Source of the DNA: Nostoc sp. LEGE 06077
GTDB lineage: Bacteria; Cyanobacteriota; Cyanobacteriia; Cyanobacteriales; Nostocaceae
NCBI RefSeq assembly: GCF_015207705.1
Contig: NZ_JADEWI010000073.1
Span: forward strand, 1-34,172
DNA length: 34,172 nt
Direction: 5' to 3'
Numbering within the stretch: the first letter of the stretch is position 1; every line of letters begins with the position of its first letter. The translations under genes and the position numbers were made by a program. The notes under the pieces were generated by a model. That model searched no databases, was not told the origin of the DNA, and saw nothing but the letters and a program-made list of their open reading frames with translations. Below, piece by piece: positions 16,182-24,735 of the stretch.

Positions 16182-16958
16182 CTACTCCTGACTCAATTTC
16201 GTAGCTGTCCGCAAAATTTGCCCCGCCAAAACAGCTGCACCAAAACCGTTATCAATATTCACTACTCCAACACCAGCAGCACAAGAGTTAAGCATTGTCA
16301 ATAGAGGTGCTAAACCGCCAAAACTGGCACCATAGCCAATACTAGTAGGCACAGCAATTACAGGACAATTTGCTAAACCTGCAACCACACTGGGTAAAGC
16401 GCCTTCCATCCCTGCAACAACAATTAATACTGATGCTGATTCAATCAAGTGACGGTTACTCAGCAAGCGGTGAATACCAGCCACCCCCACATCCCAAAGA
16501 CGCTGAACGCGAAACCCAGAAAGTTCGGCTGTAATTGCAGCTTCTTCCGCCACAGGTAAGTCAGCCGTACCAGCCGAGAGAATCCCAATTTCTCCGGGAA
16601 ACTGAGGTTCGATAGTTTCGGGTGTAATGGCGCAAATTCTTGCTAACTCGTAGTAGTGCAAACCGCGCACTTTTGATTGCAGTACCGCATAAACAGATGG
16701 TTCAATGCGCGTCGCCATGACTACTGGGTTGCGTTGACGCATCACCTCAATAATCTGGACAATTTGATCAGGAGTTTTCCCTGGCCCCCAAATTACTTCG
16801 GGGAACCCAGTTCTAAGGGCGCGATGGTTGTCGATTTTGGCAAACTCACCGACAGGTTCATAGGCTAAGTTTTTGAGGGAGTTTAAGGCCAGATCTGGGG
16901 TAACTTTACCATTAGCAACGGCTTCTAGGAGCGATCGCAAAGTTTTGTCATTTGTCAT
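16182..16958 (-). CDS. larB: Nickel pincer cofactor biosynthesis protein LarB
   Basis: LarB carboxylates and hydrolyses nicotinic acid adenine dinucleotide, the first step towards the nickel-pincer nucleotide cofactor of lactate racemase-type enzymes. The 258-residue protein has an N-terminal helical part and a C-terminal half related to PurE (AIR carboxylase), with GILSAGTADLPVAEEA, DVGVAGIHRL, VVAGMEGALPSVVAGL and PTSIGYGASFGG. larC and larE are not in this window; larB is frequently encoded alone in cyanobacteria. The ATG at 16958 fits the family start. The old label PurE-like or NCAIR mutase is the main alternative, but length and the N-terminal part favour LarB. Confidence 0.88.
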   Translation of the reverse strand: MTNDKTLRSLLEAVANGKVTPDLALNSLKNLAYEPVGEFAKIDNHRALRTGFPEVIWGPGKTPDQIVQIIEVMRQRNPVVMATRIEPSVYAVLQSKVRGLHYYELARICAITPETIEPQFPGEIGILSAGTADLPVAEEAAITAELSGFRVQRLWDVGVAGIHRLLSNRHLIESASVLIVVAGMEGALPSVVAGLANCPVIAVPTSIGYGASFGGLAPLLTMLNSCAAGVGVVNIDNGFGAAVLAGQILRTATKLSQE

Positions 16959-16977
16959 TTGTTATTTTTCATTTGTC

Positions 16978-17016
16978 AAGAGTCAATGGTTAATGTAATT
17001 TTGACCATTGACTCTT
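16978..17016. terminator. 13-bp hairpin just after the ABC binding protein gene
   Basis: AAGAGTCAATGGT (16978-16990) and its exact complement ACCATTGACTCTT (17004-17016) lie two bases beyond the stop codon of the lipoprotein gene. The AGTCAATGG motif belongs to a repeat family also seen near 32850-32870. It probably stops transcription towards larB, though the T-run on the minus strand is poor. Confidence 0.5.
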
Positions 17017-17018
17017 AA

Positions 17019-18803
17019 TTATTTTGTGATTTTTATTTCGTAAATATTCCAGAATGCACCACTCAAAGCAGAATAATTAATGCCTTCAAAGCGATTACGT
17101 ACTGCTGTCATGGCTAAGGGATTCACCAAATAAATAAAAGGCAAATTTTCTTGGGTAATTTGTTGAGTTTTGCCATAAAGTTGTTTAACTTTGGCCTCAT
17201 CAAATTCTTGAGTAGCTTGGATATAAAGTTTCGCAATTTCTGCTTCCCAAGGAGACACTTCCCAACCTTCAATCGGTTTTTGTCCTGGTTGGGGTTTTTG
17301 ATTAAACATATGCAATCCACCATCAGGAGACCAGACATTTGCCCCATCATTTGGTTCTAAACCACCTGTCAAACCGAGTAAAGAAGCTTCCCAATCTAAA
17401 GTATTAGAGAGCTTATCTGTATAAGTATTCCAGGCAATGGGAGTGAAATCAACCTGCATCCCAATTTTCGCCAAGTCTTGTTTAATCTGCGCCCCCATTG
17501 CTTCCCTGATTTTATTACCAGAATTAGTTAACAATGTGAAGCGAACACGGTTCCCTTCCGCATCTAATAACTGACCTTGTTGATTGTATTTAAAGCCAGC
17601 CTTGATTAAAAGTTCTTTAGATTTTTCGAGATTGTAATTGTAGGTTTTTAGCCCTTCTTCTGGTGAAAGATAATAGGGACTCTGCACTGTAACTGGTGAG
17701 TTTTGAGGCTTACCCAAACCGCGAAAAGTATTATTAATCATTGTTTGGCGGTCAATAGCATAAGCAACAGCCTGACGAAATTCTACTGTATTAAACCACC
17801 GTGATTTTATTGGGTCTACCAGTGCTTTGCCGTTCCTTTTACCCTTATTTAAATTAAACAGAATAAAGCTAGTACCAGTTGAAGGTTCATTCCCATAAAT
17901 TTTGAAGTTTCCCTGTTTTTCTTGCACCTTTAGCAAAGAAAAGTAATCAGGTGAAATACCAATAGTATCTAAGCCACCTGACCGAAATTGCAGCAAAGCC
18001 GTATCAGTATTTTCGACAATTTGCCAAACTAAACGTTCAATATAAGGCTGGGAGTTTCCTTGAGCATCTTTACGCCAATAATAGGGGTTACGTCGGAATA
18101 CAACACGCTGGCTAGTGTCATAACGCTCAAGTTTGTAAGGGCCATTGACAATAATTTCTTCAGGAGAAGTATCGACACCCCATTTGGATAAAAATATCGG
18201 CTTTCCTTCACTATCTTTCTGTTGTACATATTTTTGCAAAGCATGGGCAGGTAGTATAGGAGTACCTGTGTTCAACAGAAAAGGTCTAAAGGGTTCTGGT
18301 AAAGTAAATTCTATACGACGTTCATCTATTTTACGGATACTAGGTAGTTTCCGACTAGTGCCAATTCTGAAAGCATCTCTGACATCTGTCGGAATGGCTT
18401 CATTGAAATAAACATCATTGTAAGTAAATACAACATCATCGGCTGTAAGTGGCTGACCATCAGACCATTTCAACCCATCACTTAGAGTAAAAGTAAACTT
18501 CAATTTATCTTCAGAAATTTGCCAAGACTCTGCTAATTTTGGCTCAACTTTTCCAGTGATAGGATTTTGGTCAACTAAGCCTTCGTAAGTCAACCCAAAA
18601 ATATTTGGTGATTCTTGACTCAGCGGATAATTAAATGTTTTGGGATCACTCAGAATACTGCTTACTACTTGAGGTATTTGTGCCGCCGAACTCTTAAAAT
18701 TACTAGGGTTACAAGCAGCAATAGTCATTGCTGTAAATGCCGATAAAATTATGAGTATCCAAGAATGGTTAATCTTAGGCAAGTTATATTTAAAAAGTTG
18801 CAT
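17019..18803 (-). CDS. ABC transporter substrate-binding lipoprotein (oligopeptide/family 5)
   Basis: This 594-residue secreted lipoprotein belongs to the SBP_bac_5 (OppA/DppA-like) family, which binds peptides or similar solutes outside the inner membrane for an ABC importer. The N-terminus has a basic stretch, a hydrophobic segment (SWILIILSAFTAMTIAA) and a lipobox ending at C31. The body shows FNYPLSQESPNIFGLTYEGL and LAESWQISEDKLKFTFTL, near the usual start of family members, then WSDGQPLTADDVVFTY, the family signature, and later QAVAYAIDRQTMI. I chose the ATG at 18803; the longer version would use TTG. No permease or ATPase gene is nearby, so the partner components must be elsewhere. The substrate cannot be told. 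Confidence 0.85.
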   Translation of the reverse strand: MQLFKYNLPKINHSWILIILSAFTAMTIAACNPSNFKSSAAQIPQVVSSILSDPKTFNYPLSQESPNIFGLTYEGLVDQNPITGKVEPKLAESWQISEDKLKFTFTLSDGLKWSDGQPLTADDVVFTYNDVYFNEAIPTDVRDAFRIGTSRKLPSIRKIDERRIEFTLPEPFRPFLLNTGTPILPAHALQKYVQQKDSEGKPIFLSKWGVDTSPEEIIVNGPYKLERYDTSQRVVFRRNPYYWRKDAQGNSQPYIERLVWQIVENTDTALLQFRSGGLDTIGISPDYFSLLKVQEKQGNFKIYGNEPSTGTSFILFNLNKGKRNGKALVDPIKSRWFNTVEFRQAVAYAIDRQTMINNTFRGLGKPQNSPVTVQSPYYLSPEEGLKTYNYNLEKSKELLIKAGFKYNQQGQLLDAEGNRVRFTLLTNSGNKIREAMGAQIKQDLAKIGMQVDFTPIAWNTYTDKLSNTLDWEASLLGLTGGLEPNDGANVWSPDGGLHMFNQKPQPGQKPIEGWEVSPWEAEIAKLYIQATQEFDEAKVKQLYGKTQQITQENLPFIYLVNPLAMTAVRNRFEGINYSALSGAFWNIYEIKITK

Positions 18804-18884
18804 AGTTTTGAAATGCAAGAAGATTTACTGTTGCACTGAATAATATCTGGTGTACTTCTATAGTCGCCATATTCAAATGCTAAA

Positions 18885-19367
18885 TTAATCAGCAGTTACG
18901 AGTAAGACTACAGCATAAGCACAAATGCCTTCTTCTCTGCCTACTGGGCCGAGCTTTTCATTGGTGGTAGCTTTGATCCCAATTTGATTGGGTTGTAATT
19001 CTAAAACTGTGGCCAGCTTACTACGCATTTTCTCGATATGCGGTTTTAACTTTGGGCGTTCGGCAACTACTACTGAGTCAATATTCCCTATCTGCCAACC
19101 TTGTTCCTGAATTAGCTTATGTACTTGAGTTAAAAGTATTAAACTATCTGCACCTGCCCATTGGGGATCACTAGGGGGAAAGTAATGGCCAATATCGCCC
19201 AAAGATAAAGCTCCGAGCATGGCATCCATAATGGCATGGGTTAATACATCAGCGTCACTATGTCCCAATAACCCCAATTCGTGGGGAATTTGAATTCCAC
19301 CTAAAATTAAAGCGCGATCGCTCACTAATCTGTGAATGTCGTAGCCGTTACCAATTCTGATGTTCAT
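18885..19367 (-). CDS. ispF: 2-C-methyl-D-erythritol 2,4-cyclodiphosphate synthase
   Basis: IspF makes the cyclic diphosphate intermediate of the MEP pathway, which supplies isoprenoids for carotenoids, quinones and the phytyl tail of chlorophyll. The 160-residue length is typical. The metal site is seen as D10 and H12 (GYDIHRL) and H44, with H36 and D38 in the signature [15 protein letters not shown]. The end carries [20 protein letters not shown], also characteristic. The gene follows trmD on the same strand with only 20 bases between stop and start, so the two are probably one transcript. No strong ribosome binding site is visible. Confidence 0.95.
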   Translation of the reverse strand: MNIRIGNGYDIHRLVSDRALILGGIQIPHELGLLGHSDADVLTHAIMDAMLGALSLGDIGHYFPPSDPQWAGADSLILLTQVHKLIQEQGWQIGNIDSVVVAERPKLKPHIEKMRSKLATVLELQPNQIGIKATTNEKLGPVGREEGICAYAVVLLVTAD

Positions 19368-19387
19368 AGTTAATCATCAATAAGTTA

Positions 19388-20119
19388 TTATCCTTTGCTC
19401 CCCTGCTCCCCTGCTCCCCCACTCCCCTGCTCCTTCTCCTCTTGCCATTTTTCCAATAAATCAGGGCGGCGATTGCCAGTGCGTTTAATTTGTTGTTCAT
19501 AACGCCAACGTGCGATCGCGGCGTGATTTCCAGAGAGTAAGACATCCGGCACTTTCCAGCCACGGAAATTGGCAGGACGAGTATACTGAGGATAATCAAG
19601 TAAACCCTCTTCAAAACTTTCAGACTTTAAAGACTCTACCTTACCCACAGTTCCCGGTAAGAGGCGTACCACGCCATTAATTAAAGCCATTGCCGGAATT
19701 TCGCCACCTGTAAGAATAAAATCTCCTAGAGAGACTTCCCGCGTCACTAAATGTTGCACTCGCTCATCTACCCCTTCATAATGTCCACAGATGACTACTA
19801 GTTGGTCATAATTAGTTGCCAACTCCCGCAACAGAGGTTGGTTAATTGTTTGACCTTGAGGACTCATCAAAATTATCTCTCTGCGAGGTAAACAGGGTAG
19901 TGACTCCACAGCGCCAAATATAGGTTCTGGCTTCATCAGCATCCCTACCCCGCCCCCGTAGGGTTCATCATCTACTTTTCGGTGTTTGTCATTGGTAAAG
20001 TCTCTGGGATTTACTAAATTCACTTGGGCAATTTGTTTGGCTAAAGCTTTACCCAACAGCCCAGAACTGAGAACTGAGGTAAAACAATCAGGAAAAAGCG
20101 TAACTATATCAAAGCGCAC
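19388..20119 (-). CDS. trmD: tRNA (guanine-37-N1) methyltransferase TrmD
   Basis: TrmD methylates G37 next to the anticodon of certain tRNAs, preventing frameshifting. The 243-residue protein has the SPOUT (trefoil-knot) signatures: MRFDIVTLFPDCF, DEPYGGGVGMLMKPEP, VICGHYEGVDERV and SLGDFILTGGEIPA. The start is GTG at 20119, where the family begins. The last 17 residues (EEKEQGSGGAGEQGSKG) are low-complexity and are encoded by a GGGGAGCA-type tandem repeat, so the end of the gene seems to have been altered by the repeat. The next gene, ispF, starts 20 bases on. An NtcA-like sequence lies about 100 bases upstream. Confidence 0.95.
   Translation of the reverse strand: MRFDIVTLFPDCFTSVLSSGLLGKALAKQIAQVNLVNPRDFTNDKHRKVDDEPYGGGVGMLMKPEPIFGAVESLPCLPRREIILMSPQGQTINQPLLRELATNYDQLVVICGHYEGVDERVQHLVTREVSLGDFILTGGEIPAMALINGVVRLLPGTVGKVESLKSESFEEGLLDYPQYTRPANFRGWKVPDVLLSGNHAAIARWRYEQQIKRTGNRRPDLLEKWQEEKEQGSGGAGEQGSKG
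19395..19435. repeat. Short C-rich tandem repeat inside the 3' end of trmD
   Basis: CTCCCCTG-type units repeat about four times with variations (CTCCCCCA, CTCCCCTG). This is a common type of Nostoc short repeat and here codes for the Gly/Glu-rich C-terminus of TrmD. Confidence 0.6.
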
Positions 20120-20207
20120 AGTAATTCGTATTCGAGAACACTAATCTTAAAATTGAATGTCTAGTAAACACAAGAAGCAAATGTAGGGTACAACTACAGA
20201 TAAGCTT

Positions 20208-20243
20208 AATCAATAGTATCTAAAAGTACTAGAACTATTGATT
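20208..20243. promoter_or_regulatory. NtcA-like site inside a 10-bp inverted repeat
   Basis: GTATCTAAAAGTAC at 20216-20229 matches the NtcA consensus GTAN8TAC exactly. It lies within the perfect inverted repeat AATCAATAGT (20208-20217) and ACTATTGATT (20234-20243). The cyanophycin genes are known to be nitrogen-regulated in Anabaena, so the site is plausible. However, no well-placed -10 box about 22 bases away is seen in either direction, and the motif is expected about eight times by chance in a window of this length. Confidence 0.35.
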
Positions 20244-20328
20244 TTTAGTGGCAACCAAAGTTTTTCTAATTACTTAATTTATGTTTAAATATTGTGACAA
20301 CTACATTTAAATTAATAATCTGACCAAA

Positions 20329-20760
20329 GTTAACAACTTCCAGGATGCATCGAGCCAGACCCAGAAACAGCGTGTTAAGACCTGCTCACACCCAATCTCA
20401 GAAAGGAAACTTAGTTCCCAAATTTTCCCAGGAACCCTAGCTACCAAACAATATTCTGCCAGTCTGGAACCGTGGACAGGTGAACAACAAGGCGCTGGCT
20501 TTGAGGAAAGGCAATAGACACATGAAAAATTAAACTTCATGTGCCTCAAGCGAGAAGCCAAGTTGGCAGAAATTGCCCTGGCAACTTCCAAAAAGTGTCC
20601 TCTCAAACAAGCAAAATGCCCAAAGCATTAGGATACTGAAACCTTGTTAAATTCACACGCCATTCGCTACAAGCCGGGAAACCCGTCCAACGCAATGGCT
20701 CACGCCATTTGCTATAAGCCGGGGAACCCGTCCAATGCAATGGCTCCTGAAGTTGTTGAC
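20329..20760 (+). ncRNA. Possible structured leader (or small non-coding element) before cphB
   Basis: GTTAACAACTTCCAGG (20329-20344) is complementary to CCTGAAGTTGTTGAC (20746-20760) over 15 pairs, with one wobble and one bulge. The 3' arm touches the ribosome binding site of cphB (AGGAG from 20761). Inside are a perfect 8-bp hairpin (CACATGAA 20519-20526 with TTCATGTG 20536-20543), a second hairpin (AAGTTGGCAG 20560-20569 with CTGGCAACTT 20578-20587) and the two 45-bp repeats. No known riboswitch or RNA family was recognised and no good coding frame is supported. It may equally be a non-autonomous mobile element with 15-bp ends. Confidence 0.4.
20656..20745 (+). repeat. Two 45-bp tandem repeats upstream of cphB
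   Basis: Units at 20656-20700 and 20701-20745 differ at only a few positions. Each has CGGG and CCCG arms around a 3-base loop (GGGAAACCC or GGGGAACCC) and outer GCCATT/AATGGC arms, so each can fold into a cruciform-like hairpin. Both units stay in frame with cphB (about HAIRYKPGNPSNAMA), but the true cphB start lies downstream. Confidence 0.8.
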
Positions 20761-20772
20761 AGGAGAGACAAA

Positions 20773-21636
20773 ATGCAGCAATTACAAGCTAAATCGCTGG
20801 AAATGAGGACACCCCAAGCAACTAAAACCGCTGTTATGGTCATCGGAGGCGCTGAAGATAAAGTTCATGGGCGCGAAATCCTAAGAACTTTCTTTGGCCG
20901 TGCTGGTGCTAGTAAGGCTTATATTACAATTGTTCCATCAGCCTCCCGCGAACCCGCTATTATTGGTGGTCGGTATATTCGCATTTTTGAGGAGATGGGT
21001 GCTGAAAAAGTTGAGATTTTAGATATTCGTGAGCGGGAACAATGCGAATCCTCCCAGATCAAGGCATCTCTAGAGGCGTGTAGCGGGGTATTTCTGACAG
21101 GAGGAGACCAACTGCGCCTTTGTGGCGTATTGGCAGACACACCAGCGATGGAAATTATCCGTCAGCGGGTGAGAGGAGGACAGTTAACATTAGCAGGCAC
21201 TAGCGCCGGTGCGGCAGTAATGGGGCATCACATGATTGCTGGTGGCGGTAGTGGCGAAACACCAAATCGCTCTTTAGTCGATATGGCAACAGGTTTAGGA
21301 TTTATTCCTGAAGTAATTGTCGATCAACACTTCCACAACCGTAATCGTATAGGTCGTCTACTGAGTGCGATCGCCGCTCATCCAGATCGACTGGGAATCG
21401 GGATCGATGAAGATACCTGTGCTGTATTTGAACGCGATGGTTGGCTACAAGTGATGGGCAAAGGCAGTGTCACCATTGTCGACCCCACTGAACTGACCCA
21501 CACCAATGAACCCCATGTTGGTGCTAATGAACCATTGACATTACATAACTTACGTCTGCATATCCTCAGCTATGGCGATCGCTTCCACCTGTACCAGCGG
21601 ACTGTATTGCCTGCTGTACACCGGATCTCCAGCTGA
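20773..21636 (+). CDS. cphB: Cyanophycinase
   Basis: CphB is a serine peptidase that cuts cyanophycin, the Arg-Asp storage polymer, into beta-Asp-Arg dipeptides in the cytoplasm. The 287-residue protein fits the family: VMVIGGAEDKVHGREIL, FLTGGDQLRL and AGTSAGAAVMGH, with nucleophile S144. The likely triad partners are H186 (DQHFHNR) and E213 (GIDEDTCAVF), each offset by 12 from the Synechocystis enzyme. ATG at 20773 is supported by AGGAGA 7-12 bases upstream; the frame is open further, but only through the 45-bp repeats. cphA follows after 173 bases, so this is the cphBA operon, which is known to be nitrogen-regulated in Anabaena. Confidence 0.95.
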   Translation: MQQLQAKSLEMRTPQATKTAVMVIGGAEDKVHGREILRTFFGRAGASKAYITIVPSASREPAIIGGRYIRIFEEMGAEKVEILDIREREQCESSQIKASLEACSGVFLTGGDQLRLCGVLADTPAMEIIRQRVRGGQLTLAGTSAGAAVMGHHMIAGGGSGETPNRSLVDMATGLGFIPEVIVDQHFHNRNRIGRLLSAIAAHPDRLGIGIDEDTCAVFERDGWLQVMGKGSVTIVDPTELTHTNEPHVGANEPLTLHNLRLHILSYGDRFHLYQRTVLPAVHRISS

Positions 21637-21715
21637 CGGGATAGAGTATCCGAGGTTACACTGAGTTGATCACATGTTTATTTGCTGGCAGTAGAAAAAA
21701 CCAAAAGAATAACAT

Positions 21716-21737
21716 GTAAACAGAAAAAACTGTTTAC
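21716..21737 (+). promoter_or_regulatory. Hairpin between cphB and cphA
   Basis: GTAAACAG (21716-21723) and CTGTTTAC (21730-21737) are exact complements around AAAAAA, and CATG flanks both sides. No T-run follows, so it is more likely a pause, processing or stabilising hairpin than a terminator. Confidence 0.4.
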
Positions 21738-21809
21738 CATGAACAGTTTAGCGATCAAATCCAGTAAGAAACTAGAATTTTGGTTCCGAATCTCCATCTA
21801 CCTATTCCC

Positions 21810-24515
21810 ATGAGAATCCTCAAGATCCAGACCTTACGCGGCCCAAACTACTGGAGCATTCGACGCCACAAACTGATCGTCATGCGCCTCGATTTAGAGA
21901 ACCTTGCCGAGACGCCCTCAAATGAAATCCCTGGGTTTTATGAAGGATTAGTTGAGGCGCTACCAAGTCTGGAGGGTCATTATTGTTCGCCTGGCTGTCA
22001 TGGTGGTTTTCTAATGCGGGTACGAGAAGGTACCATGATGGGCCATATTGTGGAACACGTAGCCTTAGAACTCCAGGAACTAGCTGGAATGCACGTAGGC
22101 TTCGGTCGCACCCGTGAAACTTCCACCCCCGGCGTTTATCAGGTCGTCTTAGAATACCTGAACGAGGAAGCGGGACGCTATGCTGGCAGAGCAGCAGTCA
22201 GGCTATGCCAAAGCATTGTTGATCGTGGCCGCTATCCCAAAGCCGAACTAGAACAAGATATCCAAGACCTGAAAGACTTTTGGCGTGATGCTTCTTTAGG
22301 CCCCTCCACAGAAGCAATTATCAAAGAAGCCGAAAAAAAAGGCATTCCTTGGATGCAACTAAGCGCACGCTTTTTGATTCAGCTGGGCTACGGCGTGAAC
22401 CAAAAGCGGATGCAAGCCACCATGACCGATAGAACTGGCATTCTCGGCGTGGAACTAGCTTGTGATAAAGAAGCGACAAAACGCATCCTCGCAGCATCTG
22501 GCGTTCCAGTACCTAGAGGTACTGTAATTAACTTTTTGGATGATTTGGAAGAAGCGATTGAATACGTTGGTGGCTATCCCATTGTGATTAAGCCACTAGA
22601 CGGTAATCATGGACGTGGCATCACCATTGATATTAGAAACTGGGAAGAAGCCGAAGCAGCTTATGAAGCCGCCAGACAAGTTTCCCGGTCAATAATTGTT
22701 GAGCGGTATTATGTTGGGCGCGATCATCGAGTACTCGTGGTAGATGGCAAAGTAGTGGCCGTAGCCGAACGTGTACCTGCTCATGTGGTTGGTGATGGTA
22801 GATCTACAATCGCCGAATTAATTGAAGAAACCAACAAAGACCCAAATCGTGGTGACGGACACGATAAAGTTCTCACAAAAATTGAACTAGACCGCACTAG
22901 TTACCAACTACTAGAAAGGCAAGGTCATACCCTCAACAGTGTGCTACAAAAAGGTACAATTTGTTACCTACGAGCTACCGCAAACCTCAGTACAGGTGGC
23001 ATTGCCGTAGACCGGACTGATGAAATCCACCCGGAAACCCTTTGGCTGGCTCAAAGGGTAGTCAAGATTATCGGTTTGGATATTGCTGGCTTAGATGTCG
23101 TCACCACAGATATTAGCCGCCCCTTGCGCGAAGTCGATGGGGTAATTGTGGAAGTCAACGCTGCGCCTGGTTTTCGGATGCACGTCGCCCCCAGTTCGGG
23201 GATTCCCCGCAATGTTGCTGGCGCAGTGATGGATATGCTGTTCCCCAACGAACAGTCGAGCCGCATTCCCCTCCTCAGCATCACCGGTACAAATGGTAAA
23301 ACTACCACTACCCGACTGCTGGCACATATTTATAAACAAACAGGCAAGGTAGTTGGTTATACAACTACAGATGGAACTTATATAGGTGATTACTTGGTAG
23401 AAGCGGGAGACAACACAGGCCCGCAAAGCGCCCACCTGATTCTACAAGACCCAACTGTAGAAGTAGCTGTATTAGAAAGCGCCCGTGGTGGCATATTACG
23501 TTCTGGCTTAGGGTTTGAAGCGGCAAATGTCGGTATTGTGCTGAATGTGGCTGCTGATCATTTAGGTATAGGTGATATTGATACCATCGATCAATTAGCC
23601 AACCTCAAGAGTGTAGTTGCCGAAGCCATATATCCTGATGGCTATGCTGTACTCAATGCAGACGATCGCCGCGTTGCCGCAATGGCAGAAAAAACCAAGG
23701 CGAACATTGCCTACTTCACCATGAACCCGGACTCAGAATTAGTCCGCAAGCATATCCAACAGGGAGGAGTAGCCGCAGTTTACGAAAACGGTTATCTGTC
23801 AATTGTCAAGGGCGACTGGACACACCGCATCGAAAGAGCCGAACAAATACCATTGACAATGGGCGGACGTGCGCCGTTTATGATTGCCAACGCCTTAGCA
23901 GCGAGCTTGGCTGCTTTTGTGCAGAATGTCACCATTGAACAAATTCGCGCTGGGTTAAGGACATTTCGCGCTTCTGTGAGTCAAACACCGGGAAGGATGA
24001 ATCTCTTTAACTTAGGCACCTTCCATGCTTTAGTAGACTACGCCCACAACCCTGCTAGTTATGAAGCAGTAGGAGCCTTTGTCCGTAACTGGAACACCGG
24101 ACAACGGATTGGTGTAGTTGGCGGCCCTGGCGATCGCCGAGACGAAGACTTTGTGACTTTAGGTAAACTAGCCGCAGATATTTTTGACTACATTATCGTC
24201 AAAGAAGATGATGACACTCGCGGTAGACCACGGGGATCGGCATCTCAATTGATTATGAAGGGGATTACTCAAGTTAAACCCGATGCACGCTGCGAGGTCA
24301 TAATGGACGAAACCCAAGCAATTAACAAAGGTTTGGATATGGCTCCAGAAAACGGCCTAGTAGTAATTTTGCCAGAGAGCGTTAGCCGCGCCATTAAGTT
24401 GATCAGATTACGTGGTCTAGTTAAGGAGGAAGTACCTCTACAAAACTCTCCTACAACCACCACAGAAAACCAAAATGGGGTGTCACCTTCCTCTGTTATC
24501 AACACGCTATTGTAA
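21810..24515 (+). CDS. cphA: Cyanophycin synthetase
   Basis: CphA builds cyanophycin by adding aspartate and arginine in turn, using ATP. The 901-residue length is standard for the cyanobacterial enzyme. Order of domains: an N-terminal part starting MRILKIQTLRGPNYWSIRRH, an ATP-grasp domain (about 220-480) with IVIKPLDGNHGRGITIDI and VDGVIVEVNAAPGFRMH, and a Mur ligase-like domain with the P-loop GTNGKTTTTRL (from residue 493), then PGRMNLFN, DYAHNPASYEAV and VGGPGDRRDEDF. I chose ATG at 21810, which gives the usual start MRILKIQ; a further upstream start would add 10 residues not typical of the family. A strong terminator follows. Confidence 0.97.
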   Translation: MRILKIQTLRGPNYWSIRRHKLIVMRLDLENLAETPSNEIPGFYEGLVEALPSLEGHYCSPGCHGGFLMRVREGTMMGHIVEHVALELQELAGMHVGFGRTRETSTPGVYQVVLEYLNEEAGRYAGRAAVRLCQSIVDRGRYPKAELEQDIQDLKDFWRDASLGPSTEAIIKEAEKKGIPWMQLSARFLIQLGYGVNQKRMQATMTDRTGILGVELACDKEATKRILAASGVPVPRGTVINFLDDLEEAIEYVGGYPIVIKPLDGNHGRGITIDIRNWEEAEAAYEAARQVSRSIIVERYYVGRDHRVLVVDGKVVAVAERVPAHVVGDGRSTIAELIEETNKDPNRGDGHDKVLTKIELDRTSYQLLERQGHTLNSVLQKGTICYLRATANLSTGGIAVDRTDEIHPETLWLAQRVVKIIGLDIAGLDVVTTDISRPLREVDGVIVEVNAAPGFRMHVAPSSGIPRNVAGAVMDMLFPNEQSSRIPLLSITGTNGKTTTTRLLAHIYKQTGKVVGYTTTDGTYIGDYLVEAGDNTGPQSAHLILQDPTVEVAVLESARGGILRSGLGFEAANVGIVLNVAADHLGIGDIDTIDQLANLKSVVAEAIYPDGYAVLNADDRRVAAMAEKTKANIAYFTMNPDSELVRKHIQQGGVAAVYENGYLSIVKGDWTHRIERAEQIPLTMGGRAPFMIANALAASLAAFVQNVTIEQIRAGLRTFRASVSQTPGRMNLFNLGTFHALVDYAHNPASYEAVGAFVRNWNTGQRIGVVGGPGDRRDEDFVTLGKLAADIFDYIIVKEDDDTRGRPRGSASQLIMKGITQVKPDARCEVIMDETQAINKGLDMAPENGLVVILPESVSRAIKLIRLRGLVKEEVPLQNSPTTTTENQNGVSPSSVINTLL

Positions 24516-24543
24516 CCAAAAGACAATATTCATTTTTCTTCAA

Positions 24544-24577
24544 TAAAGGCGCGAAAATTTCGCGCCTTTATATTTTG
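24544..24577 (+). terminator. Strong intrinsic terminator after cphA
   Basis: TAAAGGCGCGAAA (24544-24556) and TTTCGCGCCTTTA (24558-24570) are perfect 13-bp complements around a single base; the actual loop is a few bases of the AAAATTT centre. TATTTTG follows. Since the arms carry A and T at the outer ends, it may also work in the tatA direction. Confidence 0.9.
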
Positions 24578-24735
24578 ACTGAATTTATAGCAGGTTACAG
24601 GTTAAAGAGGACAGAGTTAAAAGTCTTTTATTGTCTAAGTTTTATCGCTTATCGATGTCCTAACTATCTTGGCTACAGCTATATTAGTTTGATAACTGAA
24701 AAAACTTAAATATCTAGAAGGTGGGCAAAGCCTAC

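Noticed and set aside
20307-20606. 99-residue minus-strand frame before cphB
   Set aside because: Cys/Leu-rich composition resembling no family, no binding site, and it covers the hairpin-rich region; more likely non-coding.
20329-20640. RNase P RNA, tmRNA or cobalamin riboswitch
   Set aside because: A GAGGAAAG and similar short matches are present, but none of the other conserved blocks of these RNAs could be found.
20644-20772. Longer CphB start through the 45-bp repeats
   Set aside because: TTG start, repeat-encoded residues, and a good binding site directly before ATG at 20773.
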